64,000 nucleotides of DNA. Source: Limibacter armeniacum (GTDB lineage: Bacteria > Bacteroidota > Bacteroidia > Cytophagales > Flammeovirgaceae). A program made the translations under genes and the position numbers. This document shows positions 63,480 through 64,000 of the stretch, piece by piece. The stretch covers positions 186,001 through 250,000 of the forward strand of contig NZ_JBAJNO010000002.1 in NCBI RefSeq assembly GCF_036880985.1, given 5' to 3'. Each line of letters starts with the position of its first letter. Position 1 is the stretch's first letter. Under the pieces are notes generated by a model. The model was not told where the DNA came from, did not search any database, and was given only the letters and a program-made list of their open reading frames with translations.

Positions 63480-64000
63480 ATGAGAATTGCTAAAAATATT
63501 TTATTGTCTGTAGTGATAACCATAATTTTTTTCTCATGTGAGCCATCGATTCCTGAAGCTGATACGTTAGGCTATGGTAACAATAGATATGGTGTAGAGA
63601 TTGATGGGGTATCTTGGACTCGAAAGATTGGATTTATCAAATCCAATCAGAGTAGAGCTTTTATCGATGGAGATTCAGTGCTATATATTACTATGATAGG
63701 TCAAAATTACGATTCAGTGAAAAATGAATATTTTGATGATACTTCATATGGTTTTTTACACATCACTGTTAAGTTGAATGATAATTATGTAAATGATCCA
63801 CTATCTTTTGATAGTTTTAATGAGCCAAGACTCAAAATGCACCCTGAAGATATTTTGACTGAAAAAGCAAACGAATGGGCTCTTCGACATTTAGATTATC
63901 AATATGGTTTTGATTTTGTTGAGTTAGTCAGACCGTTTGATTATACTTTTGGTTATAGCACCTCAAAGTCCAAATTTAACTTTAAGATTATTGAACTTAA
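63480..64000 (+). CDS. Lipoprotein, unknown (3' end outside window)
   Basis: 173 codons visible from the ATG at 63480, open to the right edge. Signal MRIAKNILLSVVITIIFFSC with lipobox Cys20, then a polar, beta-rich sequence (GVEIDGVSWTRKIGFIK). No family is recognised. Codon use is AT-rich compared with the GH2 upstream, similar to the unknown lipoprotein at 44219-45016. Confidence 0.6.
   Translation, partial: MRIAKNILLSVVITIIFFSCEPSIPEADTLGYGNNRYGVEIDGVSWTRKIGFIKSNQSRAFIDGDSVLYITMIGQNYDSVKNEYFDDTSYGFLHITVKLNDNYVNDPLSFDSFNEPRLKMHPEDILTEKANEWALRHLDYQYGFDFVELVRPFDYTFGYSTSKSKFNFKIIEL

Overview
The window is a marine-type Bacteroidota chromosome fragment, probably Cytophagales (inference). It carries SusC/SusD outer-membrane uptake genes, a one-protein hybrid two-component regulator, C-terminal sorting signals of the type IX secretion system (T9SS) and many Sec or lipoprotein glycosidases. 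No rRNA, tRNA or CRISPR was found.

Layout. 1-5903 (-): a T9SS-exported LamG-like protein followed by a SpvB/Rhs-type giant protein that runs off the left edge. 6372-7103 (+): an unknown protein made of two tandem copies of one domain. 7209-7405: a patch of six perfect mini-hairpins. 7544-22577 (-): first arm of a polysaccharide utilisation locus (PUL): sulfatase, GH2, SusC, a clan-A glycosidase lipoprotein, SusD, then after a strong hairpin GH51, sulfatase and aldose epimerase. 23027-30752: an unrelated block with a decayed insertion sequence, an eroded minus-strand gene, an AraC regulator, an OsmC/esterase operon, a Crp/Fnr regulator followed by a perfect TGTGA-N6-TCACA palindrome, a RidA-like gene and two small membrane-protein genes.

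30791-34822 (-) is the hybrid sensor/regulator. Divergent from it (+) are a T9SS-exported beta-helix enzyme, two GH43 enzymes and a GH43-DUF5060-TIM-barrel fusion. 45163-48199 (+) encodes a GH27 alpha-galactosidase and a sulfatase, followed by a pentameric ligand-gated ion channel homologue (48399-49391). 49733-51060 (-) holds an Imm49-like gene coupled to a decayed upstream gene. 51203-59907 (-) is a six-gene run: sulfatase, GH43, sulfatase, GH5-like, GH43, GH43. 60239-63232 (+) is a large GH2, and a partial lipoprotein gene closes the window.

How the genes work together (inference). Five formylglycine-type sulfatases would remove sulfate. Six GH43 proteins and one GH51 point to arabinofuranose or xylose side chains. 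Two GH2 and one GH27 point to beta- and alpha-galactosides. The beta-helix protein and the clan-A enzymes are the candidates for backbone cleavage. SusC/D would import oligosaccharides, and the hybrid regulator would sense them. The profile fits a sulfated arabino(xylo)galactan, such as those of green macroalgae, better than agar, carrageenan, ulvan or fucoidan, whose hallmark enzymes are absent here. The sulfatase-maturing enzyme and the pentose and galactose catabolic genes are not in the window.
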